DNA from: Tethya wilhelma
Taxonomy: Eukaryota; Porifera; Demospongiae; Tethyida; Tethyidae
Direction of reading: 5' to 3'
Length of the DNA: 64,000 nt
Assembly: GCA_964030475.1 (NCBI GenBank)
Contig: CAXIPT010000023.1
Location: forward strand, 219,844-283,843
Both the position numbers and the translations under genes were made by a program. Each line of letters begins with the position of its first letter. Position 1 is the stretch's first letter. The notes under the pieces are model-generated. The model had not been told where the DNA came from. It was given only the letters and a program-made list of their open reading frames with translations, and searched no databases. Positions 34,420-46,117 of the stretch are shown here, one piece after another.

Positions 34420-34560
34420 TCACCGATGGTATATGTATATTCATCCTTGTATTTAGATATATACCGCCTGGTATTTATATATCCCCAAAACATATACAAA
34501 TACCACTAAATTTACTAGTTTTGGGACAAATGGCACCCCATACCCACATAGTTTACCTAA
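34420..34560. repeat. AT-rich minisatellite, inverse of the 25620 family
   Basis: GGTATTTATATATCC-type units ending with GGGACAAATGGCACCCCATA. This matches, in reverse complement, the edge of the array at 25612-25680. Confidence 0.6.
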
Positions 34561-34639
34561 CAACAACTTTACAACTGTTTTTCTAGGAAGCCACAAGTGG
34601 AGGCAGGGCTGCTTGCAAGTGCTATATCTGGAAAACTAC

Positions 34640-35135
34640 TATGGCCGTGGAGTGGACAGAGATGCTATTGTTTGTAAATACCAGTATGTGAAGTGCACAG
34701 AGAAGCTGTTGTCAGTAGGTGGAGTGCACCAAGATGCTCCGAGATGCTCATGATGCAGGTGTTTGTAAATTCCAGTATGTGGAGTGCGCCAAGATGCTGG
34801 TGTTTGTAAATCTATGTGAATTTAGTAATTATTCCAGTGATTTTATTGTCAGATATTTAGTAAAAACCAATACATTTTTAATGACTATCTATTTTTCATA
34901 TTTTGACACAAATGGCACCCCATATATCTAGGCCTTCCCAGGAAGTGCATATCAAAATTTGATGCGCATAGCTACATACTGGTATTTACAAACAACAGCA
35001 TCTCTGTGCACTCCACATACTGGTATTTACAAATAACAGCATCTCTGTGCACTCTACATACTGGTATTTACAAATACCAGCATCTTAGTTTCCTCCACAT
35101 ACTGGTATTTACAAATAATAGTATCTTAGTTCATT
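34640..35135. repeat. inverted pair of short minisatellites
   Basis: Units of about 43 bp built on TGTTTGTAAATACCAGTATGTGG at about 34670-34815. The same unit in reverse complement (CATACTGGTATTTACAAATAACAGC) lies at about 34975-35130. Sequence including CTAGGCCTTCCCAGGAAGTG separates the arms. Confidence 0.7.
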
Positions 35136-35431
35136 CTAGTGAAGGCTATGGTCATCTTGAGTTCAAGGTTCAGCACGTAGTGCGCGACTTTTACAGTGGC
35201 ACATCACGTGGGATGACAGTGTCGCTAGTGCATGCATGCAGTGATAAATTATGGACAAGATTGAGGTGAAATTGATTAAATGAGCTGTGTCTGGAGCCCT
35301 TTCATCTGCACTAGCACAGATGATCCCTTCTATGAGTGGTGCAACGAGTAGTACATCAAGTGGTGCGGCAAGCAGGACCAATGCGGTGGACAGTGATGAT
35401 GACTTTGAAAAGCCTTCTCCTGTCAAAAGGT

Positions 35432-36094
35432 GACTTGTTAATTAAACATTCAAATATTAATTATTAAGCAAAAATTTACCATCAATCCAGAGCGCTTGAC
35501 TTGGTATACTTAAATATCACAATGGTTCAGTTCTGAGTGTGAGCTAGGGCTGGTAGAAATAGCTGCTTGTTTACAGCTGCCCACGTGTAGGGCCAATTGC
35601 CGGCATGCCCTGTACAAACGGCAATGTTCAACAAAATATATGTACTTCCAGGGGTGTTATTGTAGACTGTATCTGTTACTAGATTATATGCCAGCTCCAT
35701 GGAAGCTATGCTCATGAATTGAAATTATTTTGATAATATTCTGGAGCATTAATTGTGCTACTCTAAACATAGACTTAGCGCCCAAACCGCACCCATTGGC
35801 ATCCCATGTATAGTGTGCATGCAAAATGAATATTATGGTCAGTCACTCTATCTGGATTTCCAAATAGATGTGGATGTATGTCTGCTTTTGTATGAATAAC
35901 TAGTACTAATTGAGCCAAATACTCGTGAACATCCTATAAAGTTTCCGATAACCCGATCTATGGACAAGCTATTAAGTTAGTGGGGCTAACATTCTTTACT
36001 TCAGACTTGATTGCCAGAAGTGTATGTGGCATGTAGTCAATACTCTTTGAATTCAAATGTTTATTGATTTTGTTGCATTGTATCTGATATCTGC
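35432..36094. other. intron of the third HECT copy, nothing else seen
   Basis: AT-rich. It starts with a GTGACT donor and ends with a CTGCAG acceptor. No transposon ends recognised. Confidence 0.4.
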
Positions 36095-36479
36095 AGAAGA
36101 TCAACTCAGTTTCCTTCAGCATTTTTGTCAAAGAAAGAAAAAACAAAAAAAACAGGCAAAGATTTTATTTATGACAGAGACCTCATTTGTATTCCAAAGG
36201 ATTTAGTGTCAAAGTCTGGAAATATTTCAATCCCACGATCAAGGCATACAAGAGATTTACTCAGGCGTAATGGATTGATTGGAAAGATCCGTTTAAGTTC
36301 ATCCATGTCGGAAACTCAGATCATGGATGAAATAAGAAGTGTCTTCAGAGGACCAATAGACTTTTCATTCAAGATCCTTCAACCATCTGGAGGGAACAGC
36401 AAAACTCTGTGTGCACCATAACTTAACGCTAGCTATAAGTGGAGTGCTAGTGGTATCTGTAGAAAGAACAGCAAGACAC

Positions 36480-37408
36480 CAATTTACACAAGTACAAAAA
36501 ACATTAGAAATGTAATGCAAACATAGCAATAGCCAAATCGTAAAAAATTGAGCAAACAAAATAGAAATGGTTGTCAGATTGAGCGAGTTCATTTCACTGT
36601 GTCACCTATGTTCATATCCCTACTGAGCTCAATGACATTGTAGACACAGGAATGAACTCACTCAATCTAACAATCATTTCTATCTTGTTTGCTCACTTTT
36701 TTACGATTTGGCTATTCCTATGTTTGCATTACATTTCTAATTTTTTTTGTGCTTGTTTGTTTCATTTTTTTCGAATAATTATTTATAATATCAGTTGAAT
36801 TTAGTCATTAGCCTGCGCAGAGAACTCAATGCCAACACTGAACCTAGTCTTGCGGGCCAGACTACACTGACATGAACCCTACAGTGACTGAGTCATGCCT
36901 TTCAGATAACTGAAACTCTGAAATCAAGCTGAATGTGAATTATATGTGTGTCTTGTTAGCTACAGATAACTTCCCTACTGAAGAACTGAGCACAGAGGAG
37001 AAGAGTACTTGGGGCACTGCATGTTTGCAATAGATTCCAAATAACGTGCACTTGGATATGGAAAGGGTCGTTAAGCTAGCTTATGAATAATGAATGAGTT
37101 TAGAAATTAATGGCCGCCATATGGAGAAGGCGCTTTTCGCCTTGTATCTAGCGACTCAATGAGAGACACAAAAAACCAATGGCAAAAGCGATTGAACACA
37201 AAGAAACCAAGTTTGCTCGTTCAGGAATCAGCTTCTAAAAGTGAATGGTCTTTGAGATAATATTATGGCGTGAGAAGATAAAAGAAGAATAAGAAGAAGA
37301 TGGAGAAAATTGGAGGTTTAGCATATTTTAGTTTGGTACTTAAGCGATGGTTTTACGCCATGTTTTTGGGCTCATTAGAGAGAGAAAGAGCTAAATAGTA
37401 GCTTGAGA
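36480..37408 (+). mobile_element. PH repeat, subfamily 3, with a diverged palindrome
   Basis: Opens ACAAGTACAAAAAACATTAG and folds back near 36620-36640, matching again at 36660-36775 (TTTACGATTTGGCTATTCC). The arms differ from the other copies (GTAATGCAAACATAGCAATA). A distinct middle (GTTGAATTTAGTCATTAGCC) leads into the common 3' block (CCAAATAACGTGCACTTGG); it is truncated near 37408. Confidence 0.7.
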
Positions 37409-37411
37409 GTT

Positions 37412-38150
37412 CCATTTTGTTTTGAATAATTATTTATAATACCAGTTGAATTTAGTCGTTAGCCTGCGCAGAGAACTTGCAATGCCAACACTGAACCTAG
37501 TCTCGCAGGCCAGACACTGAACTCTACCATGAGTACTGAGTCATGCCTTTCAGACAGCTGAAACTCTGAAATCCCAAGCTGAATGTGATTTATATCAATT
37601 ATATGTGTGTCTTGTTAGCTACAGATAACTTCCCTATTGAAGAACTGAACCCAGAGGACGACAGAACTTGGGGCACTGCATGTTTGCAATAGATTCCAAA
37701 TAACGTGCACTTTGAGATGGAAAGGGTCGTTAAGCTAGCTTATGAATAATGAATGAGTTTAGAAATTAATGGCTGCCATATGGAGAAGGGGCTTTTCGCC
37801 TTGTATCTAGCAACTCAATGAGAGATACAAAAAACTGATGGCAAAAGCAATTGAAGACAAAGAAACAAAGTTTGTTCGTTCAAGAATCAGCTTCAAAAAG
37901 AGAATGGTCTTTGAGATATGGCGTGAAAAGATAGAAGAAGAATAAGAAGATGGAGAAAATAGGAGGTTTGGCATATTTTAGTTTGGAAGGTTTAGGCCAT
38001 ATTTTTGGGCTCATTAGAGAGCTAAATAGTAGCTTGAGAAGCCTTTTAGTGTCAAGCGCTCCGTTTTTGCAGAGTTATTCGCGTGAATATTTGTATTGCG
38101 CTAATGGCCCATCCGTGCCATTCCTATGTACCCAGTACTACCGTACTGGG
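37412..38150 (+). mobile_element. PH repeat, subfamily 3, tandem second copy with intact end hairpin
   Basis: Restarts in the subfamily-3 middle (GAATAATTATTTATAATACC) right after the previous copy, runs through the common block and ends in the CCCAGTAC/GTACTGGG hairpin at 38131-38150. Same orientation as the copy before it. Confidence 0.75.
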
Positions 38151-38264
38151 AATGATATCGAGGTATATATGTTCATTATGTGTATAGTGTACATTATTAT
38201 AGCACAGGATTCACAAAGTACATAGCGCATACAATATTCACATTGTTAGCTTACTTTCCCTATT

Positions 38265-39490
38265 CCCAGTACGGTAGTACTGGGTACATAGGAATGGCAC
38301 GGATTGCCTATTAGTGTAGTGCAAATATTCACGCGAATAACTCTGCAAAAACTGATGGCTTGATACTAAAAGGCTTATAATGCTATTATTTAGCTCATTC
38401 TCTTTCTAACAAGCCTAAAAACATGGCCTAAAATCATCGTTAAGGTACCAAACTTCTTCTTCTTCTTCTTTTTCTTCTCTATGTTATTTCAGCGTATCGA
38501 AGACTGTTCACTTTCAGAAGCTGATTCTTAAACGAACAAACTTGGTACATAGGAATGGCACGGATTGCCTATTAGTGTAGTGCAAATATTCACGCGAATA
38601 ACTCTGCAAAAACTGATGGCTTGATACTAAAAGGCTTATAATGCTACTATTTAGCTCATTCTCTCTAAAAACATGGCCTAAAATCATCGTTAAGGTACCA
38701 AACTTCTTCTTTTTTTCTTCTCTATGTTATTTCAGCGTATCGAAGACTGTTCACTTTCAGAAGCTGATTCTTAAACGAACAAACTTGGTACAATTGTCTT
38801 CACGTGCTTTTGGTATCGTGTGCTCGAGTCTCCCATTGAATAGCTAGATACAAGGCGAAAAGGGCTTCTCTGTATGGCAGCCATTCAGTTCTACATTATG
38901 CATAAATTCATAAGCTACTTGAAAAGTCAAGTTGACGACCATTTTCCTGGTAGACAAGTGTGCGTTATTTGGAATTCAAAATTCACTGCCTGCCTGCTTT
39001 ACCTGAAGATTTCTGGTTGTGCTGGACTCTTTAGGAGGTGAATAGACTACTATGTTATGTAGTATTCATTATAAGATGAGCAAAGGAATTAAATTTTTGT
39101 TGATACAGCTCAGCCTCCTGAGATCACTGATAGTAGATTAGCTATAATATCCATGCTGATAGTGTACAAGCAACTACCATATACACACAAACTCAAATGT
39201 GATTCGTAGAATTATGAAAAAATGAGAACAAACAAGTAAAAATAAACATTGGAAATGTAGGAATGGCCAAATCGTAAAAAGAAGGCAAACAAGATGGAAT
39301 GGCTGGCAGAGTGTGTAAAGAATTATTCCTATGGGCAACATGAGGGACTCAACATGGAAAGAGAGTACTATACATGCAGCCCACACAGGAAGAATTCTGC
39401 ACACACTCTGCCAGCCATTCCATCTTGTTTGCCTTCTTTGTACGATTTGGCCATTCCTATGTCTCATTACATTTCCAACATTTTTTTTTA
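38265..39490 (-). mobile_element. PH repeat, subfamily 2, with internal ~260-bp tandem duplication
   Basis: Read on the minus strand, it starts with a terminal palindrome (about 39230-39490) and ends with the hairpin (38265-38284). The hairpin-proximal block is duplicated: 38284-38543 and 38544-38790 both start GGTACATAGGAATGGCACGG. Its hairpin faces that of the previous copy, 115 bp apart. Confidence 0.8.
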
Positions 39491-39529
39491 CTTGTAATTA
39501 TATGTATTACCTGTCTTATCATATAAGTA

Positions 39530-40572
39530 AACAAGTAAAAAAAACATTGGAAATGTAATGAGACACAGGAATGGCTGCTAAATCGTGAAAAGAACGCAAA
39601 CAAGATGGAATGGCTGTTAAAGTGTGTGCAGAATTCTTCCTGTATGGGTGCATTTAGCAATCTCCTTATTGAGTCTCTCATTTTGCCCACAGGAAGAATT
39701 CCTTACTCACTCTAACAGCCATTTCATCTTGTTTGCGTTCTTTTTACGATTTAGCAGCCATTCCTGTTTCTCACTACATTTCCAATGTTTTTTTACTTGT
39801 TTGTTCTCATTTTTCCATAATTTTACAAATCACATTTGAGTTGGTATGTGTAGCTAGCTACTGAGCTAGTAGTCTGGCAAGCCAGACTACTGAACGGCAG
39901 GCTGCTGAGTAAGTTGTGTAGTCTGCATGCTTGATACTGAAGTGAAACACATATCTCAGTCATTTGGAGGCAGGAGCTGTATCATAATTGCCTTTCAAAG
40001 TCCTGATTCATCTCTTAAGAAGAGCAAGAGCACCCAGGTATCACAAAATAGTTCTAGGCAACTTGCATTTAATTCCAAATAACGCACACTTTTGTGTGTG
40101 GAAAGGGTCATCAATTAGAAGCTAATGAATTATGCATGAGTGTAGAAATTAATGGCGGCCATATGGTGGAGCCGCTTTTCGGCTTGTATCTAGCTACTCA
40201 ATGAAAGCCGCTAAAAACCGATGGCAAATGTGACTGTCCCGGAAGAAACCAAGTTCATTCGTTCAAGAATCAGCTTCTAAAAGTGAATAGTCTCTGAGAA
40301 AAGTTGAGCCAAGATAGAAATAGAGATAGAGGAAGAGGAAGAGGAAGAGGAAGAGGAAGAAGATTAGAGGTTTGGCATGTGTGTTAGTTACTTTAGCGAT
40401 GGTTTTAGGCCATGTTTTTGGGCTCATTAGAAAGAGAAAGAGCTAAATAGTAGCTTAAGAAGCCTTTTAGTGCTAAGCGCTCAGTTTTTGCAGTTATTCA
40501 CGTGAATAATTGTATTGTGCTAATGGGCCATCCGTAACATTCCTGTGTACCCAGTACTACCGTACTGGGAAT
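39530..40572 (+). mobile_element. PH repeat, subfamily 1, complete-looking copy
   Basis: Palindrome 39530-39810, middle with GGAGGCAGGAGCTGTATCAT, common block, a GAGGAA-rich purine tract near 40330, and the hairpin at 40550-40569. Length about 1.04 kb, collinear with 30770-31846. Confidence 0.8.
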
Positions 40573-41205
40573 ATGTTAGGTAGCTATATTATGTATCAAC
40601 ATGCAGTCTATGTACAACATCAAGTACAATTGCATTCTTTATAGCTCTTACTCCCTTCTGATGAAAGTGATGAAGGCGGACCACAGTATAACTGAAAAGG
40701 CAAAGCTGTGAAATAATATTCCAGTGCATCGGTATATAAGAATAAATATGATTTGTGAAGAACTGCATGGGTATAGTATTGTTATTCATGTAGGAATATG
40801 AGCATAATTAATTGTCAGGTGAAGATAAGAAAGAAGTTGAGAAGAAAAAAAAAAGAAGAAGAAAAGAAAGAAGGACTGGAAGGAGAGTGAAAGGAGTGAA
40901 AATTGAAATTGACAATGCAGTTCATCAAGTTGTACTTCTGAATACAGCTTAGCAATGAGTACTGCATGGTAGCTATACAATGTCATGTTTGTTAACACTG
41001 ACTTATACTTTGTTTGCTACTCTTGAAGAGGTAGAGAAATGCAATATGAATTAGCTCTTATTAGTGCTTACTTTGTGTGTATGTAAATTGTTTATGTATG
41101 TGAACTGCATGCATAATAGCTATGGTGCACTGTGCTTTAACTGCTCTGACTGTAAGCAACACAGATGGAATATATGTATAACTCAAGTCCTCTTTAAATG
41201 AGGAG
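40573..41205. other. intergenic, nothing recognised
   Basis: AT-rich with a purine-rich AAGAAG stretch near 40830-40890; frames across it are low complexity. Confidence 0.4.
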
Positions 41206-41210
41206 GTCAC

Positions 41211-41220
41211 GTATAAAAGG
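41211..41220 (+). promoter_or_regulatory. TATA-like element
   Basis: GTATAAAAGG followed by GGCGTGG, 186 bp before the ATG at 41406. Position and sequence fit a pol II core promoter; a 5' leader is inferred. Confidence 0.45.
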
Positions 41221-41405
41221 GGCGTGGCAAGACACAAATTCGCGACGTCAGAAAATGGCGTCGGAATTTTAACTTTTGCAAATTGGTAACTAAGCAAGGG
41301 ATTTACTCGCACGGGTTTTTCTAATCCAAAAACAGCTGCACAAAGTTATAAATGACATAAAAGGCGGTACAAACGACAATTTGTGCTTGTTTCTCGTCGT
41401 AAACA

Positions 41406-43850
41406 ATGGCTACTGCTGCTGCTGCAAGAAAGAAGCGTGTCAAGTTCACCATTGACGTGAGTTTCAAGAGCCAAAGCGAGAAGGACACTTTCTCCGCGAG
41501 GCTGGACACGGTTAGAAACCGTCTCACACCTAGAGATTCAACAACCTTGAGCTTTTTTCAGCTTTGTTTGACTTGGTTGAAGACAGTGTCCAGCCAAGTC
41601 AAGACTGTGATTCCCAGCCATCAAGTGGCTCTTTCCTTCCCAACTCTGGTAAGTTTATACTTACTATGACTATGTAGCACAAACGTTTATTTTATTTTAA
41701 TGGTAGGAGTGTATACAGCTGGTACAGAGGAGGGAAAGAATTAGGCTCTCTTTGTAGCCGAGGCTGGTTGCTTCAGAGACCTTTGTGCCAACCTGGCACA
41801 ACCCTGCCCTTGTTCCGGCCACTGGAAGTTGCACTCCTAGAAACAAGTAAGATTATACCAACAGAGATAGGTATCATGGTCATAAGTATCATAGGTATGG
41901 TGGCTGTATTGTAGTGTGATGTCTTTCTTGATATTTATGTCTTGCGAGCACAATTTGAGTGTTCGCGATTCCCTCGGCACACTCGGACTTGGTCCAGTTC
42001 CCAAGTTTTTGGAGGACATTATCTTGTTAACCAAAAGTGAGCTGGAAATTTGCAAAAAAAAGAACACCACCACCCAGATTAATATTGGCTATAATTTTGT
42101 AGACTTGTTCACTCATTTACTGTTGCTGGTATGCTGCCAGCACAGTTTGTGAAGTTTGGGCAGCTGTCAGGTTTAGGACATTTGACCAATTAAAAATGGT
42201 ATCAATAATTATAGTAATATATTTATATACCCCTGAATAATGTTGACATCATATCATTAGTATACAAACCTGGCCAGTACCTTGAGTGTGTCCTTGAGTG
42301 TGCTGAGGAATCAACGAGAGCAGTTATTAATAGTGTCAAGAGTAATGACGACTACTGGAGAGGAATGGAGGGGGAAAAAACAACTATAACATGTAATTTT
42401 TATAATGTAGTGGGTCGCTCGTCACGACTCCACATCCAACGCTTACCACTCTACAGTTGTCTGTCTCTCTCTTTTGGATTTATAGAAATAAGAAGGTTAT
42501 TGGCATCTGCACCAAGTCCAGGACGGAGCATTCAATTGCCCAAACTCGTGAACTTGCTTGCACCCAGGAGTTGTTGCCACAAGTGATGTCAAGTGAGTCT
42601 GCATGTCCTATGTATAGTGAGTGTGGGTGCAAATGACAGTGAGTACATCCATTTTAGACTTGGATGTACGTGAAGTCGCCCATGACTACTCTACATCTGT
42701 CAGTGGTTACATCACTGACTCCCCTCAGCCTGGTCAATTCTTACGACACTTGGCATGGTATGTACACAGATGTGACTCAAAAAATACTTGGGTAACTAAA
42801 CTGTTGTAAAAAAAAAGGGACGAAGAATGTTGCAAAGGCAATGAAGAAGATTGCTCAGGGTGCACAGAAATGGGAAGGGAAGAAGTGGTTCCATCAGCTG
42901 TCCGACAAGTGTATGTCATTGTATTATAGCTTTTTGTCTAGAATGACTCATGATTTTGTGTTTTGTTGTTTAGGCAAGAGTACCAAGATGCATCTCTACT
43001 GGGTGATGAAGAATTGTCTAAAAGTTGCGTAATGCAATTCTAAACATAGTGAAACACTATCAGGTATTGTAGTTATAGATTTAGCACTTTATGTGTGTCA
43101 TTTGTGCATGTCTCTCGTCTCACATGGCATCCACACCAGCTGCCATTCTTCATCGTCCTGCAAGAAAGATGGATATGTCTCCAACAAGATCACCATCACA
43201 GATGCGAAGGCAGCTGAAGCATATCAGAAGATGTTGAAGTCCACTCTCATTTTCCGTAATGCCGAGTCTTTTTGTCGAGTAAGTTGGCTGTAATTGTTGC
43301 ATTGAAATACCTATTTATCTTATTTCTTGCTGTTATAGTGTCGCGACACTTACTGGGTGGAATTGTTCAACCATTTGCTCCTAACCTACATACCGAAGCT
43401 TGTGCATTTTGGCACTACTACCTTCAGTATGAGGATGAATGTTTGACTGGGTAAGTTGTGATTTCACATGTAAACAAAACAGTAATTCTTTTGTAATTCT
43501 TGTGAAATAGAATGAGAACAGTCAGAGGCCATACACTAGTGAGCGAATGGTGCTGGACTTGAGAAGGCCTGATCGACAACACCAGTGAAAGTGAGAGTGA
43601 AGAAGACTTACAAGTTTGCCAATGCCATCTGGATGAAATATGTGTCTAAGTACTCAGGTTAGTAGTGGCAAGAATGATTTATTAGCATGAATTAATCGTA
43701 GTGGATATGGACAGACCAGATTAAAGAGGATTCAGGCCAATGTTGAACATATAGGTCAGTTGACTTAAACGAAGAGGATGACAGCGATGAGGAGTTCGAT
43801 CTTGATTGAACTTCCATCGATGATGATGATGATGAATTTGATGAGGATGA
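41406..43850 (+). pseudogene. transposase-related gene of an invertebrate/fish multi-copy family, decayed
   Basis: Start MATAAAARKKRVKFTIDVSF, then SEKDTFSARLDTVRNRLTP; a one-base shift later the frame reads ELFSALFDLVEDS. Following exon-like blocks are VAEAGCFRDLCANLAQPCPC (about 41752); LDLDVREVAHDYSTSV (42657), with an aspartate where an RNase H-like core could start; MKKIAQGAQKWEGKKWFHQL (42841); a split HLYWVMKNC (42993) followed out of frame by NAILNIVKHYQ; and CRDTYWVELFNHLLL (about 43339), which matches the family segment ARDTFYVESFNN whose Glu is a plausible catalytic residue. An acidic tail (DDDDEFDEDD, about 43819) closes it. I know this set of blocks from large unnamed gene families in fish, cnidarians and sponges, but not its official superfamily name. 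Frame changes and stops make it non-functional. Confidence 0.65.
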
Positions 43851-44079
43851 TGTAAGCATTTTGGATTATATTATTTTATGCCAAAATTTGTGTATGCCTT
43901 TCGATTATACGTGTAGGTGTAATCTCCCACATCATTGATAGTCATCCTCTTAATTGTGCTCTTGGCTTCTTCCCTAGCAAAGCTCCTTCCTGGCACCACT
44001 CTTCGCTGCCAAAATCTTCTTTCAACTGGCTTTTATAAAAGCCACCCCATTTACAAAAGATTTCACCTTCATTCATTTT

Positions 44080-44088
44080 ACACACACG

Positions 44089-44146
<58 letters not shown>
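44080..44146. repeat. (CA)n microsatellite
   Basis: Nearly pure CA repeat; the open frames across it on both strands are artefacts. Confidence 0.95.
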
Positions 44147-44147
<1 letters not shown>

Positions 44148-44224
44148 TTTTTTTATGTAGACGATGATAAAAAGGGGTGATAGGATGATAGAGGATAAAG
44201 AATAGAGGTAAAATAAAATCTATT

Positions 44225-44748
44225 TTAAATTTTATATGAAGCATCATAATCTGACTGATAGTCCGTATAGGGCATTCCATCAGGATTTGGGTATCTATCA
44301 TGAATATCCTGTTGATAAAGAAATTTAATTTTAGTGTTGTGTTCTGCATACTTTTGAGTTACACTTCAAACTTACTTTCAAAACACATGCAGGCATAATC
44401 TCTCTTGGGTTGTCTTCTCGTGTCCACTGTGCTTTCTCAGCTTGTAACTTGGATACAGGTCCTCCACCACGACTACGACCTCCTCTATCTGTTTCACTGC
44501 CTCGACCACGACCTCGACCTCGTCCTGGTACCCTACCATGTGCTGAAGAGCTTGCAGCTGACGGTACTGTGCATTAAACATTATTTTAAAAGTTTACTAT
44601 AATAAATGTCTTTTTTTTTACCTTCCAGACGAAGCCGTTTCGTAGGAGGCTGTGAAACAGTTAGGTTAACACTTGACTCCTCACCCAAAGCCCGCAGCTT
44701 AGCTAAGAAGCTGGAAGATGGTGTTTCACCAGGGAAACTAACATGCAT
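44225..44748 (-). CDS. small RGG-rich protein of unknown function, three exons
   Basis: Minus-strand exons at 44748-44622 (MHVSFPGETPSSSFLAKLRA ... PPTKRLRLEG), 44566-44376 and 44308-44225 join in phase with GT-AG borders. Together they give about 134 residues ending DYQSDYDASYKI. The middle exon encodes an Arg-Gly tract (GRVPGRGRGRGRGSETDRGG) followed by SKLQAEKAQWTREDNPREI; RGG tracts commonly bind RNA. KRLRL resembles a short nuclear localisation signal. No domain is recognised. It lies between two plus-strand transposase remnants and could be an accessory gene of one of them or a small host gene. The first Met is the first codon of its exon, so an upstream exon is possible. Confidence 0.55.
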
Positions 44749-44869
44749 CTGTTGGATTATGTATAAATAAATAATATTGTTACTATAATAATATTGGTGG
44801 TGTAAAATGCTCTTGATGCAAGTACTCTAAGTAAGTGCTGGACAGCTGTCACCACTGCTCGACGTAGCC

Positions 44870-46086
44870 ATGACCACAGGAAAAACTAAACTGTTTGTAG
44901 AGTTTAGACAAAAACATAGAGCAGCTGCGTTTAGAATTGTAACCATGACTACTGTGCACGTGTTTTGTGTAAGGTAAGTGTCGTTGTGTGTAGTTGTGAC
45001 AAAAAGAAAGAAGGAGCTCTCTAAGCACCATGACGACAATTTTTTACGTCTGCGCAAAAGGTCAAAGGTGGTGTCCGGGGATTTTTCTATTTATACCCCG
45101 TACCCCGGAAACAAACTTCTGTTAAGTTTGTGGTTCAGCGATACTCATAAATCACAAGACTATAGCATTGCAACAGGAGTAAGTATTTTTTTGTTGTGTT
45201 TTGTGTTTAGATTGACATTACTTTATAATTTTTAAAGCAAGATCTAGTAGACAGACGCATAGAAGCCATCAAAGTCCCAGGCACGATCTCAAGAACACCA
45301 AGAAAAGTAGCTTATTTAGCACATTGGAAAGGTTATTGAGACATTGTATAGTCATAAGTTTCCCCTTTTGAGCTGCTTTGAAGTTTTTTATATATTTTAT
45401 TTATTAATTATTATGGCATATATATATATATATGCAGGTTCAGAGCTTCGAATGAAAGATATCCTTAGTCTGCCTTACTTAAATCACCTATGTATGTTTG
45501 TGGCTGCACTTTACATCTTGTATTCGAATTACATCTCCAAAGCTGACCTGCAGAGAGCAGATATGCTCCTCAAAGAGTTCTACATCACATTCTCTCGTTT
45601 GTATGGTATGTGGACCAAATAGGTAACACTGTGTATGCATGTGAGGCTCAACAGCAGGACTATACACTTAGTTGTATCACAAGTATGTCATAATGCCCAT
45701 TTTCACCAGGTTACATAATAGTGTCTGCATGATATGCATGCACATGATTTCTTTATGTATTTTCGTTTAGGTGAAAAACACACCACCATGAATGTACACC
45801 TTCTGTTGCATTTGGCATCCTGTGTGAAATATTGGGGCCCATTGTGGTGCTATTCATGCTTTCATTACGTAAGCATGAAAACGGAGATTATGAACCATTT
45901 CAGGGGGACAAGAAATATGTCAAGATAGGTATTCTGAAATAATGCATCCATGCATGCAGGCATAGATTATTATTATTTTTATTCTTTTCTGATTATAGAT
46001 GGCATTCTCTTTTGTGGTACAAGTTCTTCTCACAGTCCTCAGTTAGCCACACTACTGTTTCAGAAACCAGACCCCAGAAATAGAAA

Positions 46087-46117
<31 letters not shown>

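Larger units (their letters stand above)
33523..36419 (+). pseudogene. HECT-type E3 ligase N-terminal exons, third copy, truncated
   Basis: Start MATGGSTTQDTVSVNIATLT at 33523, nearly identical to the start at 26884. The second exon, about 35293-35431, is Ser/Ala-rich with SGATSSTSSGAASR and the acidic NAVDSDDDFEKPSPVKR. The third, about 36095-36419, has STQFPSAFLSKKEKTKKTGK, DLICIPKDLVSKSG, LIGKIRLSSSMSETQIMDEI and ends SGGNSKTLCAP at a stop, where relatives continue with a TVPSVSSSFSW-type segment. No HECT catalytic lobe follows, so this is a 5' remnant. Intron 1 is filled by a PH repeat (33645-34400) and two minisatellite blocks. It is divergent from the integrase remnant at 33095. Confidence 0.75.

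Noticed and set aside
39174..39839. Several 65-100 codon frames across palindromes
   Set aside because: Mirror-image translations of the palindrome arms, rich in Phe/Ser/Leu, present on both strands.
30770..40572. CRISPR-like or satellite array
   Set aside because: Copies are about 1 kb, dispersed and in both orientations, with no spacer structure.
41836..42073. Minus-strand 78-codon frame
   Set aside because: Overlaps the plus-strand transposase remnant; no splice or motif support.
43942..44349. Minus-strand frame with a Cys-Val run
   Set aside because: Translation of the CA microsatellite.
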